DNA from: FEN-1219 sp035548835
GTDB taxonomy: Bacteria; Pseudomonadota; Gammaproteobacteria; Steroidobacterales; Rariloculaceae
Assembly (NCBI GenBank): GCA_035548835.1
Contig: DASZSB010000168.1
Coordinates: 24,297 to 88,296, forward strand
Reading direction: 5' to 3'
Length of the DNA stretch: 64,000 nt
Under the pieces are notes generated by a model. The model was not told the origin of the DNA and did no database searches. It saw only the letters and a program-made list of their open reading frames with translations. Every line of letters starts with the position of its first letter. Within the stretch, counting starts at the first letter, position 1. A program made the translations under genes and the position numbers. Shown piece after piece: positions 34,162 through 42,189 of this stretch.

Positions 34162-34187
34162 GTGACCATGGCAGCATTAATGGTCAC
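34162..34187. promoter_or_regulatory. Operator-like inverted repeat upstream of a small exported protein gene
   Basis: GTGACCAT (34162-34169) and ATGGTCAC (34180-34187), a perfect 8+8 repeat separated by the relatively AT-rich GGCAGCATTA. It is 26 bases upstream of the ATG at 34214, in the position of a promoter -10/-35 region. Spacing suits a dimeric repressor, but no regulator gene is adjacent. Confidence 0.4.
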
Positions 34188-34213
34188 ACGATCCTGTGAC
34201 GAGGTGGCGGTCG

Positions 34214-34660
34214 ATGGCTCGCATCAAAATGGCTGCATGTACGTTTGCCGTGCTGGGGGCGGTATTCGCGGGAGGCGCGATTGCGCAGCCGCCGAAGCCG
34301 GGCGTCAAGGGGTACGAGGTGGAGTGGGTCTACCGCGTCCGCTACGGCTTCATCGACGAGTGGTGGGACCTGTTCCGCAAGTATCAGATCCCCGTGCTCG
34401 ATCGCATGAAGCAGCAGGGCTACATCGTCGACTACCGCATCTACCACCCGCAGTTCCACGTCGACGAGGCCTCACGCTGGGATTACCGCGTCGAGATCAC
34501 CTATCGCGACCAGGAAGCCGGATCCCACGAAGAGGAGATTGCGCAGGAGCTGTTCAAGGACGCTGTCACGCGCAAGCGCGACGAGCTGCGTCGCTGGGAG
34601 CTCACGACCAATCACTGGGATCTGCCGATCTACCAGGTCGATACGACCAAGAGCCGGTAG
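34214..34660 (+). CDS. Small exported protein of unknown function
   Basis: A 148-residue protein with a Sec signal (cleavage after GGAIA). The mature part is rich in aromatic and charged residues: VEWVYRVRYGFIDEWWDLFRKYQIPVLD, then YIVDYRIYHPQFH and DYRVEITYRDQE. The pattern of strand and amphipathic helix resembles a small ferredoxin-like fold such as dimeric alpha-beta barrel (EthD/NIPSNAP-like), but I do not recognise a family. The ATG at 34214 has GAGGTGG upstream; a GTG at 34196 would add six residues. A strong T-run hairpin follows at 34665. Confidence 0.68.
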   Translation: MARIKMAACTFAVLGAVFAGGAIAQPPKPGVKGYEVEWVYRVRYGFIDEWWDLFRKYQIPVLDRMKQQGYIVDYRIYHPQFHVDEASRWDYRVEITYRDQEAGSHEEEIAQELFKDAVTRKRDELRRWELTTNHWDLPIYQVDTTKSR

Positions 34661-34664
34661 GCTG

Positions 34665-34696
34665 CGCCGGAGCGGTGCGCCGGCCGGCGTTTTTTT
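34665..34696 (+). terminator. Intrinsic terminator after the small exported protein gene
   Basis: CGCCGG (34665-34670) pairs with CCGGCG (34684-34689) and is followed by seven T (34690-34696). The stem is short but the U-tract is the best in the window. Confidence 0.65.
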
Positions 34697-34783
34697 GGCT
34701 TTCATAGGTCCGAGAAAGAGCGTGTAAGTCGTTGATGGTAATTTGGTAGTAGGGTCCCGCAAGGACCGGTTGGAGGAGTGACC

Positions 34784-35650
34784 ATGCTGACAAGAGCCGT
34801 AGCCTTGAGTGTGTCACTGGCCGTGGCCGGAGGGGCTTTCGCACAGGGTCAGCCGCCGCCGCCCCCCGCCCCGGCGTGCACGCGAGCGGAGCTCAAGGCC
34901 GCCACCGAGGCCTACGTCGCGGCACAGACGTCCGGCGATGCCTCGAATATGGCGTTCGCCGACAAGGCCGTCTACCGCGAGAACATGGCGGACGTCGCCA
35001 AGGGCGACGGGCTCTGGAACAAAGCGCTGCCGATTGCCCTGTCCCGCAGCTTTCTCGATCCCGTGCGCTGCAAGACCTTCACCGAGGTCATCGTGACGCA
35101 GGGTGGTCACCCTTATGTGATCGGCACGCGGCTCTATGTCGATCAGAGGAAGATCACGCGCATCGACAGTCTCGTGACGGACAAGGGCGATTGGCTGTTC
35201 AACGCCAACGCGTACCTGAAGTACTCGAGCGCCGAGGATTGGAGCCCGCCGAAGAAGTCGGCCCGTGCGTCCGGTCAGGAGCTCATCAACGCGGCGAACA
35301 GCTACCTCGACCAGTTCTCGGACAAGTTCGTGAAGACGCCTTGGGGGCGCCCGTGCGCGCGGCTCGAGGGCGGCGCCTACACGAACCGCGACGGCAAGAA
35401 GGATGCGAGCTGCGAGGTCGGCATTCCGCCCGGCGTGCTCTACATCGTGAACCGCGACTACGTGGTCGATGAGGAACAGGGCGTGATCAACGTGTTCTGC
35501 CGCTTCGGCAACAGCAGCACGGGCATGCCCGACTCGCATACGTTCCGGCTCGTGAACGGCAAGCTCGCGAACGTGCACACGCTCAGCGTGAACCTGAATC
35601 CGAATCAACCGTCGCCGCAGGCGGACGACAACGGCGCGATCATCCGTTAG
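34784..35650 (+). CDS. Exported protein with two NTF2/SnoaL-like regions
   Basis: A 288-residue protein with a Sec signal (cleavage after AGGAFA). The first half (TRAELKAATEAYVAAQTSG, then DGLWNKALPIALS and KITRIDSLVTD) and the second (INAANSYLDQFSDKFVKTP, then VVDEEQGVINVFCRFG and LVNGKLANVHTLS) repeat the helix-pocket-strand plan of NTF2-like proteins. No catalytic residue can be named. The plan resembles the coupled protein at 4604-5581. GGAGG precedes the ATG by seven bases; a GTG at 34778 is less likely. Stops with the convergent DUF1800 gene are immediately adjacent. Confidence 0.7.
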   Translation: MLTRAVALSVSLAVAGGAFAQGQPPPPPAPACTRAELKAATEAYVAAQTSGDASNMAFADKAVYRENMADVAKGDGLWNKALPIALSRSFLDPVRCKTFTEVIVTQGGHPYVIGTRLYVDQRKITRIDSLVTDKGDWLFNANAYLKYSSAEDWSPPKKSARASGQELINAANSYLDQFSDKFVKTPWGRPCARLEGGAYTNRDGKKDASCEVGIPPGVLYIVNRDYVVDEEQGVINVFCRFGNSSTGMPDSHTFRLVNGKLANVHTLSVNLNPNQPSPQADDNGAIIR

Positions 35651-37414
35651 TCAGACGATCTGATACTCGGGCGTGCTCATGACGAGATGCGCCGTCATGC
35701 GCAGCGGATCCTCGAGATAGGAACGCGCTCGCTCGAGATCCTCGGTGCCGATCTCCTTCGTCAGAAACGCGACGAATGCCTCGCGGGTCGCGCTCGCGAG
35801 CGGTACGCGCAGCAGGCGCGTGGCAAGGTGGTCGACGGCGTCCGCGGCCGTCTTCGCCCCGCTGCCGAGCACGAGCGCCGTGAGGTCGAAGCGGGCCGCA
35901 TCGCGCGGCGTGGGAATCAGCTTGCGGGCAGCCTGCTCCCAGCCGATGTAGCCGGAGATCCGTGTGTTGAAGCGCTCGTCACGCTCGAGCGCCACACGAT
36001 CGAACGTGCTCATCGTCGCGGGATCGCTCACGGCCGTGGCCGCGCCGATGTCGTAGCCGTCGCGCAGCCGCTGCCCGAGCACGTCGTCCGTGCCCGCCGT
36101 GAAGTTCCAGTCGCGGAAGCCCGTCATGTCGGGGATCAGCACGTCGCGCGCCACGTTGCCGCGCGCGATCAGGAGGCCCGGCGTGATCCACGCCTTGCCG
36201 CCGGCCCAGCCGGCGACCGACGGCGGATTCAGCAGGTGCTGTCCCATGGCGATCGTCGACTGGTTGAAATCCGGCACGCCGGGAACGGTGGCCGACCCCA
36301 GTTGCCTCATCATGGCGATCATGTGCTCGACGGGGCTCTTGATGTGTCCGCCGTAGCTCGCCGCACTGTAGAAATCCTTCGACGTGAAGATGGCCGTCAG
36401 CAGCGCCTTCACGTCGTAGTCGGCGGAGCGCAGCACGGCGCCGAGCGACTTGCGGAGCTGCGGCGAGAGCTCTTCGCGCACGAGGAATCGATAGATCTTG
36501 CCCGCCAGGAATTCGGCGGTGACCGGTTGCTCGAAGATGATCTCGATGACGTCCGCGCCGTCGAAGTTGCCGCGGCGACCGAGGAAATCTTTCGCGCCCG
36601 CGTCGTGCTTGGCCGGGTCGACGTGAAAAGCCAGATCGTCGAAGTACCAGCCCGTGAAGGCGCGCGCGCATTCGCGCACGTCCTTCTCCGTGTAGTTGCC
36701 GACGCCCATCGTGAAGAGCTCCATGACTTCGCGCGCGAAGTTCTCATTCGGCGCGCCCTTCACGTTGTACTGCGCGTCGAGGAAGTACAGCATCGCCGGC
36801 GTCTGTGCGACCTTGAGGGTCAGGTCGCGCACGTTGCCCGTGGCGTAGCGCTCGAAGAGCTCGATCTGCTGCAGCATCTTCCGGTAGTCGCGCACCTTGT
36901 TCTCGTGGGTCGCGAAGTGCCCGTGCCAGAAGAGCGCCATCTTCTCCTCGAGCGGATGCGTGGTCGCGACCATGCGGTTGGCCCACCAGTAGCCCAGGCG
37001 CCGCGTCTCGAGCATTGTCGCGCGCAACCAGTAGAAGAACCGGTCCGATACGGGCTGCACCGGCCGGTTGCCCGCGGGCTTCGTGCTGACGCCCATCGAC
37101 TCGCCGTGCCGCTCCGCGCGGTCCGTCGCCTCGGGCCGGCTGTCCGGAAAGCCCGTGAGCGTAGGGTCCCAGAGACCGGACTCGACGAACGGGGTCAGCT
37201 TCGGGTTCGCAACGCGCTCGTAATGCACGAGGTGCGCAACGGCGCGTTCGAGGCCGAGATCCGCGAGCCTCCGGATCTCCTCCGGCGTTCCCCCGAAGCC
37301 CGCGTGGGCGAGCAGGTGGGCCGCACGGTCGTAGCTCCACTCGCTGCGCGGCAAGGGCGAAAGGTCGTCCTGCCAAGCGGCCTGGCCGGGCGACCATGTG
37401 TTCTTCAGAATCAT
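35651..37414 (-). CDS. DUF1800 family protein
   Basis: A 587-residue protein of the DUF1800 family, with EWSYDRAAHLLAHAGFGGTPEEI at the N terminus, LFWHGHFATHENKVRDY near 165, GAPNENFAREVMELFTMGVGNYTEKDV near 225, FAGK-like AGKIYRFL, and a C-terminal domain ending MSTPEYQIV. Unlike many relatives it shows no clear Sec or Tat signal, so it may be carried across the membrane with its partner. The upstream gene on the same strand is DUF1501 and ends four bases before this start. The DUF1501/DUF1800 pair is widespread in planctomycetes and proteobacteria with unknown function. Confidence 0.9.
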   Translation of the reverse strand: MILKNTWSPGQAAWQDDLSPLPRSEWSYDRAAHLLAHAGFGGTPEEIRRLADLGLERAVAHLVHYERVANPKLTPFVESGLWDPTLTGFPDSRPEATDRAERHGESMGVSTKPAGNRPVQPVSDRFFYWLRATMLETRRLGYWWANRMVATTHPLEEKMALFWHGHFATHENKVRDYRKMLQQIELFERYATGNVRDLTLKVAQTPAMLYFLDAQYNVKGAPNENFAREVMELFTMGVGNYTEKDVRECARAFTGWYFDDLAFHVDPAKHDAGAKDFLGRRGNFDGADVIEIIFEQPVTAEFLAGKIYRFLVREELSPQLRKSLGAVLRSADYDVKALLTAIFTSKDFYSAASYGGHIKSPVEHMIAMMRQLGSATVPGVPDFNQSTIAMGQHLLNPPSVAGWAGGKAWITPGLLIARGNVARDVLIPDMTGFRDWNFTAGTDDVLGQRLRDGYDIGAATAVSDPATMSTFDRVALERDERFNTRISGYIGWEQAARKLIPTPRDAARFDLTALVLGSGAKTAADAVDHLATRLLRVPLASATREAFVAFLTKEIGTEDLERARSYLEDPLRMTAHLVMSTPEYQIV

Positions 37415-37418
37415 GGTA

Positions 37419-38669
37419 TTACGCCTTCATCATGCCAAGGCTGTCGAACTTTGCGCCGAGGACTTTCGCGGCATCCGCACCGAGCCAGTCCCCGATCAGC
37501 GTGGCGTACACGCGCCGGAAATCGGTGGTGCTCGCTAGATTGTCGCCGAGCACGAGGTCGGAGAGGCTCGGCGGCGCGCCGTACTGGCCGCCCTTGACCG
37601 CGTTGCCGATCACGAAGTTGATCTGGGCGGTGCCGTGGTCGGTGCCGAGACTGGTGTTCTCGGGTACGCGGCGGCCGAACTCGCTGTGCACGTACAGCAC
37701 CACGTCGTCGGCGCGGCCGATGCGCTGCATCTCCTGGAAGAAGCCCTCGATCGCGTCGGCGCAGTACTGCAGTTGCCGGTCGTGCGGAGCTGCCTGATTC
37801 ACGTGGGTGTCGAACAGACTGCCGCGCAGCGGCACGTAGTACAGCTGCGTCGGAAAACCCGCTTCGATCAACGCGACGACCTTGTCGAGGTCGAGCAGAC
37901 GCAGGTCCGCATTGGCCTTCGCCCGATACTGTGTCCACGCGGCGCGCACCGCTTCCGAGGCCTGCGCGGCGCTGCGGGTCACCTCGAGCAGGTAGCGGTG
38001 CGATTCCGTCACGGGCGCGGTCTGCGCCGCCAGCGTATCGACGGCGGATTTCTCCTGAGCGAACACGCCGCGCTTGAATGCGGCCGGGTCGACGAACACG
38101 AGCGGCACGTGCTTCTCGGCTTTGACGGCCAGCGTCTGGTTCTCGGCGACGTTCACGATCAGGTTCGCACGCACGCCCTGCGGATCGAGCCCGGACGCCG
38201 TGCGGCCGATCCAGCCGAACTCGTTGCCGCTGTTGGGCGCCGCCGTGTGCCAGAACGACATGGACGTGAAGTGCGAGAACGACGGCTGGTCGTAGCCGAC
38301 GCCGTGCACGATCGCGACCTTGCCGTCGTCGTACAGGTTCTTCAGCGCGCCCAGGGATTTGTGCCAGCCGAAATGCGCGTCGATCTTCAACACGTCCGCT
38401 TCGCGGATGCCGATCGTCGGCCGGTGCCTGTAGTAGAGGGGGTCGCCGTACGGCACGATCGTGTTCAGGCCGTCGTTGCCGCCGAACCACTCGAACACCA
38501 CGAGTATCCTGCCGTTCGGGCTCGCGGCGACGCTCTTGCTGGCCTGTGCCAGCGCCGGGGGCGCCGCGCCGAGCCCGCCGGCGAGGCCGAAGCCGATGCC
38601 GCCCGCACCGAGCCGCAGCAGATCGCGGCGCGAGAGGCCGCTGTCGCCGAAGGGATCTTTCGTGGGCAT
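37419..38669 (-). CDS. DUF1501 family protein with Tat signal
   Basis: A 416-residue protein with a twin-arginine signal, LSRRDLLRLGAGGIGFGLAGG. DUF1501 blocks follow: ILVVFEWFGGNDGLNTIVPYGD, VGYDQPSFSHFTSMSFWHTA and VVLYVHSEFGRRVPENTSLGTDHGTA. The fold is alkaline-phosphatase/sulfatase-like (metal ligands in NDGLN, SEFGRR and TDHG), but no activity is established. Start ATG at 38669 with GGGGGAG upstream; a longer frame to 38759 has no ribosome site. It precedes DUF1800 in what looks like a two-gene operon. Confidence 0.9.
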   Translation of the reverse strand: MPTKDPFGDSGLSRRDLLRLGAGGIGFGLAGGLGAAPPALAQASKSVAASPNGRILVVFEWFGGNDGLNTIVPYGDPLYYRHRPTIGIREADVLKIDAHFGWHKSLGALKNLYDDGKVAIVHGVGYDQPSFSHFTSMSFWHTAAPNSGNEFGWIGRTASGLDPQGVRANLIVNVAENQTLAVKAEKHVPLVFVDPAAFKRGVFAQEKSAVDTLAAQTAPVTESHRYLLEVTRSAAQASEAVRAAWTQYRAKANADLRLLDLDKVVALIEAGFPTQLYYVPLRGSLFDTHVNQAAPHDRQLQYCADAIEGFFQEMQRIGRADDVVLYVHSEFGRRVPENTSLGTDHGTAQINFVIGNAVKGGQYGAPPSLSDLVLGDNLASTTDFRRVYATLIGDWLGADAAKVLGAKFDSLGMMKA

Positions 38670-38789
38670 GAAGGCTCCCCCTGAGTTCGCGGTCCGGGGA
38701 GGCGTGCGCGAGGCAGCGGTGCCCGGACCGCGATCCGAGTATGCCGCGATTCGCGGCAAGCCGCACGCACGTGGGCGCGTCGCGTCAGC

Positions 38790-40256
38790 TCACTTGAACG
38801 TGAAGATGTCCTCGTCCGCGGGCTTCTGCATTCCCTGCTCGTGGTACTCCTGCCAGATCTGCGCCCACGGGCGGCCGAACATGTCGGGCACCTTGTACTG
38901 GATCACGGTTCCCGGTGCGACCGGCGTTGCGCGCCCGTTCAGCGGGTAGATCGTCGGCACGCACTCGATGAACTGATACGGCTCGCCGGCTTCGACCTCG
39001 CTCGACTTCACGAGATTGCGGACCATGCGGATCGGCTGAACCAGCGCTTCCGGATCATAGAAGATGCCTTCGTGATTCAGGCCAACGACCTTGCCCGCGG
39101 CGTCGCGAGTGGGCGTATAGATCTCGATCGTCTGCAGCTTGCTCGAGAACTCGAAGTTGCCGTGCACCTTCCAGCCCTGGATGTTCGATGTCCACGTGAT
39201 CAGCACGTCCTTGTCCCAGAAGCCGACGGTCTCGCCGTACCACTTCGGCACTTCGGCGCCGAGGTGCGGCACGCTGCCGTTCACGTCGAAAGTGCGGCCT
39301 ATGTTCACATGCGTGATGAAGTTGTCCGCGTCACCGGCGAGTATCTGCACGAGCTTCGGTGTCACGATGATCGAGTGCGCCTGATTCGTCACGCCGTGGT
39401 AATGCCAGCGGCGCATGAAGCCCTCGGGCCAGCAGTATTGGGCCGGCCACTGCGGCGCGTTCGTGTGGCCGTCGTGATACATCTCCTCGACCATGCGCGT
39501 CTGGTACTCGGGCGTCAGCAGCGACAGCACGGTCGGGATCTGCGTCCAGAAGATCTCCGCGTACCAGTTCTGGCCGCGTGGCCACAGATAGCGGCCGCTG
39601 ATGTCGCCCGGCACCGTCGCGTAGGTGTGCTCGGTGGGACCGCCGCGGCGGCGCGTCTCCTCGAGCAGGGCCGCGTAGTGTTCGGCCGCGGTCTTGAACG
39701 GGTAGGGGCTCACGAGCGCCTCGCGCGGCAGGCCGCGATCGCAGTAACCCCACGCGGCCGAGCGCGGGGGATCGTCGCCGACCAGCGGCTTCACGTTGCC
39801 GCGTGCGGCCCACTGGGCCTCGAGAGCACCGTTGCTGTTGCAGCGGAAGTAGCGCGGGTCGCTCCAGAGCGCCTTGTCCTTGTAGAAGTCCGTCGACGTG
39901 AAGACGTCGACCGGCAGCGGCTTGACGCCCTTCGGCACGGCGCCGTTCCACGCGGAGCCGTGGCGGGTCTCGACGGGCTTGCCGTCGGGGCCCGGCTTCG
40001 TCGCCCGGAACGGCCCCACCATCCAGTACCGCTCGGGCAGCCCGGGGATCTCCGCGGGCGGATAGGCTTCGATGTCGGGATTCGTCGGGTTCGGGATGGC
40101 AACCGCGAGCGGCGCCGCGCGCCCGACACTCTTGAACCCGATGTCGGCGACCGCCTGCGCGCTGGCGGCCGGATCGAGAAGTGCCGCGACCGCGAGTGCT
40201 GCAACCAACTGGCAGAGCGCGGTCACGTTGACGAGAGGCGCGACGATCTTCGGCAT
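38790..40256 (-). CDS. Large exported protein of unknown function
   Basis: A 488-residue protein with a Sec signal (cleavage near AASAQA). I do not recognise the family. Segments that may be conserved are IPGLPERYWMVGPFRATKPGP near the N terminus, PGDISGRYLWPRGQNWYAEIFW, GFMRRWHYHGVTNQAHSIIVTP, and VNIGRTFDVNGSVPHLGAEVPKWYG with VLITWTSNIQGWKVHGNFEF. The last part recalls the WEGDTLVV module shared by the DUF6152-fused proteins: a polar strand, a Trp, and a threonine-rich strand describing how a compound is treated. It is upstream of the DUF1501 gene on the same strand, with 120 bases between. AAGGAG precedes the ATG. Confidence 0.68.
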   Translation of the reverse strand: MPKIVAPLVNVTALCQLVAALAVAALLDPAASAQAVADIGFKSVGRAAPLAVAIPNPTNPDIEAYPPAEIPGLPERYWMVGPFRATKPGPDGKPVETRHGSAWNGAVPKGVKPLPVDVFTSTDFYKDKALWSDPRYFRCNSNGALEAQWAARGNVKPLVGDDPPRSAAWGYCDRGLPREALVSPYPFKTAAEHYAALLEETRRRGGPTEHTYATVPGDISGRYLWPRGQNWYAEIFWTQIPTVLSLLTPEYQTRMVEEMYHDGHTNAPQWPAQYCWPEGFMRRWHYHGVTNQAHSIIVTPKLVQILAGDADNFITHVNIGRTFDVNGSVPHLGAEVPKWYGETVGFWDKDVLITWTSNIQGWKVHGNFEFSSKLQTIEIYTPTRDAAGKVVGLNHEGIFYDPEALVQPIRMVRNLVKSSEVEAGEPYQFIECVPTIYPLNGRATPVAPGTVIQYKVPDMFGRPWAQIWQEYHEQGMQKPADEDIFTFK

Positions 40257-40436
40257 GGTCGGCTCCTTGGCGGTCGCGCCACTCTGCCACAAGCCCGCGC
40301 GCGGGCACAGGCGCGATGCCTTGCGCGGCGGCGCCCGCAGCGCCGTCCGCCGTGGCGTCACACCACAGCCTCTAGTACGATCCCTGCGCTGCGGGTCGGT
40401 GGCCCGCACACCCAAAGAACAAGAAGGGGGGAAGCC

Positions 40437-40922
40437 ATGCGCGCGTTGTTGCTCGTCGGTGCAGTCGCCGTTGTGTCGTCGTCCGCCATTGCCCAGCAGC
40501 CCGCCGCCGGCTCGGGCAAGACCATGGTTTCCGCTGCCGACGTGGCCGCGCTGATCGCCAAAGCGAAAGCGGAGCGCAAGGACCAGCCGATCATTGCGCA
40601 GTCGATGTTGCAGATCGCGCCGTACAACGTGAGCCTCGAGTACCGTGCCTCCGTCGGCAACGCGGCCGTGCACGAGACCGAAGCGGAGTTGTTCTACGTC
40701 GTCGACGGCTCGGCCACGCTGGTCACGGGCGGCAAGCTGACGGCCGAGAGGCGAACGAACGCCGAGAACCTCACGGGCACGGGCATCGAAGGCGGCGAGT
40801 CGCGTCACGTGGCCAAGGGGGATTTCATCCTGGTGCCCGACCACACGCCGCACTGGTTCAGCAAGATCGACGGCACGGTCGTACTGATGTCGTTGCACCT
40901 GCCATTGCATGCGGCGCACTAG
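40437..40922 (+). CDS. Exported cupin-domain protein
   Basis: A 161-residue protein with a Sec signal (cleavage after SSAIA). A single cupin barrel is visible. The first metal motif is AVHETEAELFYVVDGSATLVTGG, with HE/E residues near 78-84; the second is DFILVPDHTPHWFSKIDG, with His near 137 and 140. Small cupins bind Mn, Fe or Zn and act as dioxygenases, isomerases or sensors. GGGGGGAA precedes the ATG. The DUF6152-fused gene starts 46 bases downstream and the two may be co-transcribed. Confidence 0.83.
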   Translation: MRALLLVGAVAVVSSSAIAQQPAAGSGKTMVSAADVAALIAKAKAERKDQPIIAQSMLQIAPYNVSLEYRASVGNAAVHETEAELFYVVDGSATLVTGGKLTAERRTNAENLTGTGIEGGESRHVAKGDFILVPDHTPHWFSKIDGTVVLMSLHLPLHAAH

Positions 40923-40967
40923 CGTGTCGGGACGGCCGGCCGTCCGGCAGACCCGGAGGGGACGTCG

Positions 40968-42113
40968 ATGACGCCCTTGAAGATCGTGCGCGGGCTCGCG
41001 ATTGCCGGCACGCTGACGCTGGTTGCGGGCTCGCCGGCGCTCGCGCACCACGGCTTCGGGCTGTTCCAGATGGAGAAGCTCGCCGACTGGTCCGGCACGC
41101 TCACGAAGTTCGAGCTCGTGAATCCGCACTCGTATCTGTACTTCGACACCGTCGGCGCCGACGGTAAACCGCTGTCGATGCGCTGCGAGATGCGTGCGGC
41201 CACGTTGATCAAGCGCTCGGGCTGGAAGACGGAGGAGTTCGTTCCGGGCCGGCACGTCGACATCCACGGCCATCCGCATCGCGACGATCCCCACTCGTGC
41301 TACCTCGAGAGCGTCACGATCGGCGGCAAGACGTCGATCGATCGCAACGATCAGTTCACGCGCGCACCGGTCGACACTTCGAAGCGGCCGCTGCGACTGG
41401 CGTCGGGCGAGCCGAACATCTCGGGCGACTGGGCCGTGGAGCAGGCCGTGCTGACGATTCCGCCGAGCGGCGGGCGCGGGGATCTCGTGCCGCGCAGCGT
41501 CCGCGAAGCGTACGCCGCGGGCAAGATCACGCTGGCCGAGATCCGTGCGCGCAATCCGGCGCCATCGAAGCCGCAATACACGCCGGCGGGTCAGGCGGCC
41601 GCGACGGCGTTCCGCATGTGGTCGCCGGAGGACAATCCGCGACTCTCCTGCAAGCCGACGAGCATCATCTTCGACTGGACGTTCGACTGGCCGGTCAATC
41701 GCATCACGCAGACCACCGTGAACGGCGAGAAGGTCATCGACATCGATTACGGCCTGTACAGCAACACGCGGCGCATCCACTTGGGTCTGGACAAGCATCC
41801 GTCGGGACTCGTGCCGAGCAACGCGGGCCATTCGATCGGCCGCTGGGACGGCGACACGCTGGTCGTCGATACCGTGGGCTTCACGGCGGGCGTGCTCGTG
41901 CCGCCGACGAAGAGCAGCGACAAGCTGCACGTCGTCGAGCGCTTCACGTTCGATCCGAAGACGTTCTCGCTGAAGCGCGAGTACACGGTCGAGGACCCCG
42001 TGTACCTGGCGGCGCCGTACACGGGGCAGGACACGGTGCTGCTGTCGGACACGCCGTTCGAGAAGCAGCGCTGCTCGGAGCTGACGTACGAGTTCACGCA
42101 GCCCGGCAACTGA
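40968..42113 (+). CDS. Exported DUF6152 protein fused to a WDGDTLVVD module
   Basis: A 381-residue exported protein (signal ends SPALA, then HHGFGLF). The N-terminal DUF6152 domain (about residues 25-120) has HHGF, WSGTLTKFELVNPHSYLYFDTVG and CEMRAATLIKRSGWKTEEFVPG. The C-terminal module (about 210-375) has RIHLGLDKHPSGL, NAGHSIGRWDGDTLVVDTVGF and LHVVERFTFDPKTFSLKREYTVEDPVY. The latter resembles the family at 24935 and 48834. A close paralogue is at 49985. The reaction is unknown. GGAGGGGA precedes the ATG. The cytochrome-PQQ dehydrogenase gene follows on the same strand after 76 bases. Confidence 0.78.
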   Translation: MTPLKIVRGLAIAGTLTLVAGSPALAHHGFGLFQMEKLADWSGTLTKFELVNPHSYLYFDTVGADGKPLSMRCEMRAATLIKRSGWKTEEFVPGRHVDIHGHPHRDDPHSCYLESVTIGGKTSIDRNDQFTRAPVDTSKRPLRLASGEPNISGDWAVEQAVLTIPPSGGRGDLVPRSVREAYAAGKITLAEIRARNPAPSKPQYTPAGQAAATAFRMWSPEDNPRLSCKPTSIIFDWTFDWPVNRITQTTVNGEKVIDIDYGLYSNTRRIHLGLDKHPSGLVPSNAGHSIGRWDGDTLVVDTVGFTAGVLVPPTKSSDKLHVVERFTFDPKTFSLKREYTVEDPVYLAAPYTGQDTVLLSDTPFEKQRCSELTYEFTQPGN

Positions 42114-42189
42114 CGCTTCAGACTGCGAGCTTTGGGGGTGGGCGCCGGCACGTTCCGGCGCGAGTTCGGGGGATTCGGGGCTGTCGATC

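Noticed and set aside
34665..34689. CGCCGG/CCGGCG palindrome as a regulator site
   Set aside because: It is followed at once by seven T and sits after a gene end, so a terminator is the simpler reading.
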